From the NCBI GenBank assembly GCA_011503125.2, contig WWBZ02000001.1:5208001-5272000 (forward strand): a DNA stretch of 64,000 bases, written 5' to 3'. The stretch's first letter is position 1. Each line of letters opens with the position of its first letter. The DNA comes from Botryosphaeria dothidea. Its lineage: Eukaryota > Ascomycota > Dothideomycetes > Botryosphaeriales > Botryosphaeriaceae. The position numbers and the translations under genes are program-made. A model generated the notes under the pieces. The model had not been told where the DNA came from and ran no database searches. It worked only from the letters and a program-made list of their open reading frames with translations. Shown here piece after piece: positions 63,993-64,000 of the stretch.

Positions 63993-64000
63993 CAACCCCC

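Noticed and set aside
1..64000. Recognising the right end of the Starship in the window
   Set aside because: No short direct repeat can be matched because the left end lies outside the window, and gene content stays accessory-like to the right edge.

Overview
This window comes from a filamentous ascomycete (Pezizomycotina). Genes are interrupted by many short introns of about 40-90 bp, usually GT...AG with CTAAC/CTGAC-like branch sites. The protein families are typically fungal: BTB, RING-patatin, DUF3723, Zn2Cys6, chromodomain and 2EXR/F-box-like. There are TATA boxes, and genes lie on both strands with no operons. I cannot name the species.

My main reading is that most or all of the window is cargo of a Starship-type giant transposon. 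At the left edge (1-1244, + strand) is the 3' end of a gene whose C2H2-rich tail resembles the tail of DUF3435 tyrosine recombinases, the Starship 'captains'. A captain is normally the first gene and points into its element, which here means rightwards. Three of the four accessory families known to travel in Starships follow: a RING-patatin phospholipase (PLP, 21.4-24.6 kb), a DUF3723 gene (24.8-28.4 kb, divergent from the PLP) and a ferric reductase (FRE, 31.7-33.5 kb). A short remnant at about 5.4 kb looks like the N-terminus of a STAND/NLR protein, the fourth family. Neither end of the element is visible.

Layout. 0-2.4 kb: captain tail, a solo LTR with perfect 5-bp target duplication, and an intron-containing tRNA-Tyr 121 bp further on. 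2.8-6.4 kb: a BTB protein, then broken genes (STAND fragment, frameshifted kinase). 6.5-10.3 kb: small hypotheticals and a secreted DUF7492-type protein. 10.3-13.2 kb: no supportable gene. 13.2-21.2 kb: pseudokinase/2EXR protein, a decayed relative of the BTB gene, a RING protein and hypotheticals. 21.4-35.8 kb: PLP, DUF3723, a disordered membrane protein, SANT protein, coiled-coil protein, FRE and a Zn2Cys6-acetyltransferase fusion. 36.7-46.9 kb: a MITE with 53-bp terminal inverted repeats, a second pseudokinase, a chromodomain protein, a 734-aa novel protein and a GPI-type secreted protein. 47.9-64 kb: mostly lineage-specific hypotheticals, a cluster of CCCG-N2-GGG-like palindromes (49.6-50.1 kb), an F-box-like protein, and a convergent pair made of a Fic/Doc gene and a putatively mitochondrial protein.

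Splice models were built by eye from reading-frame continuity and splice motifs. Every intron quoted keeps the frame, but none has transcript support. Family calls rest on recognised motifs, not on searches.
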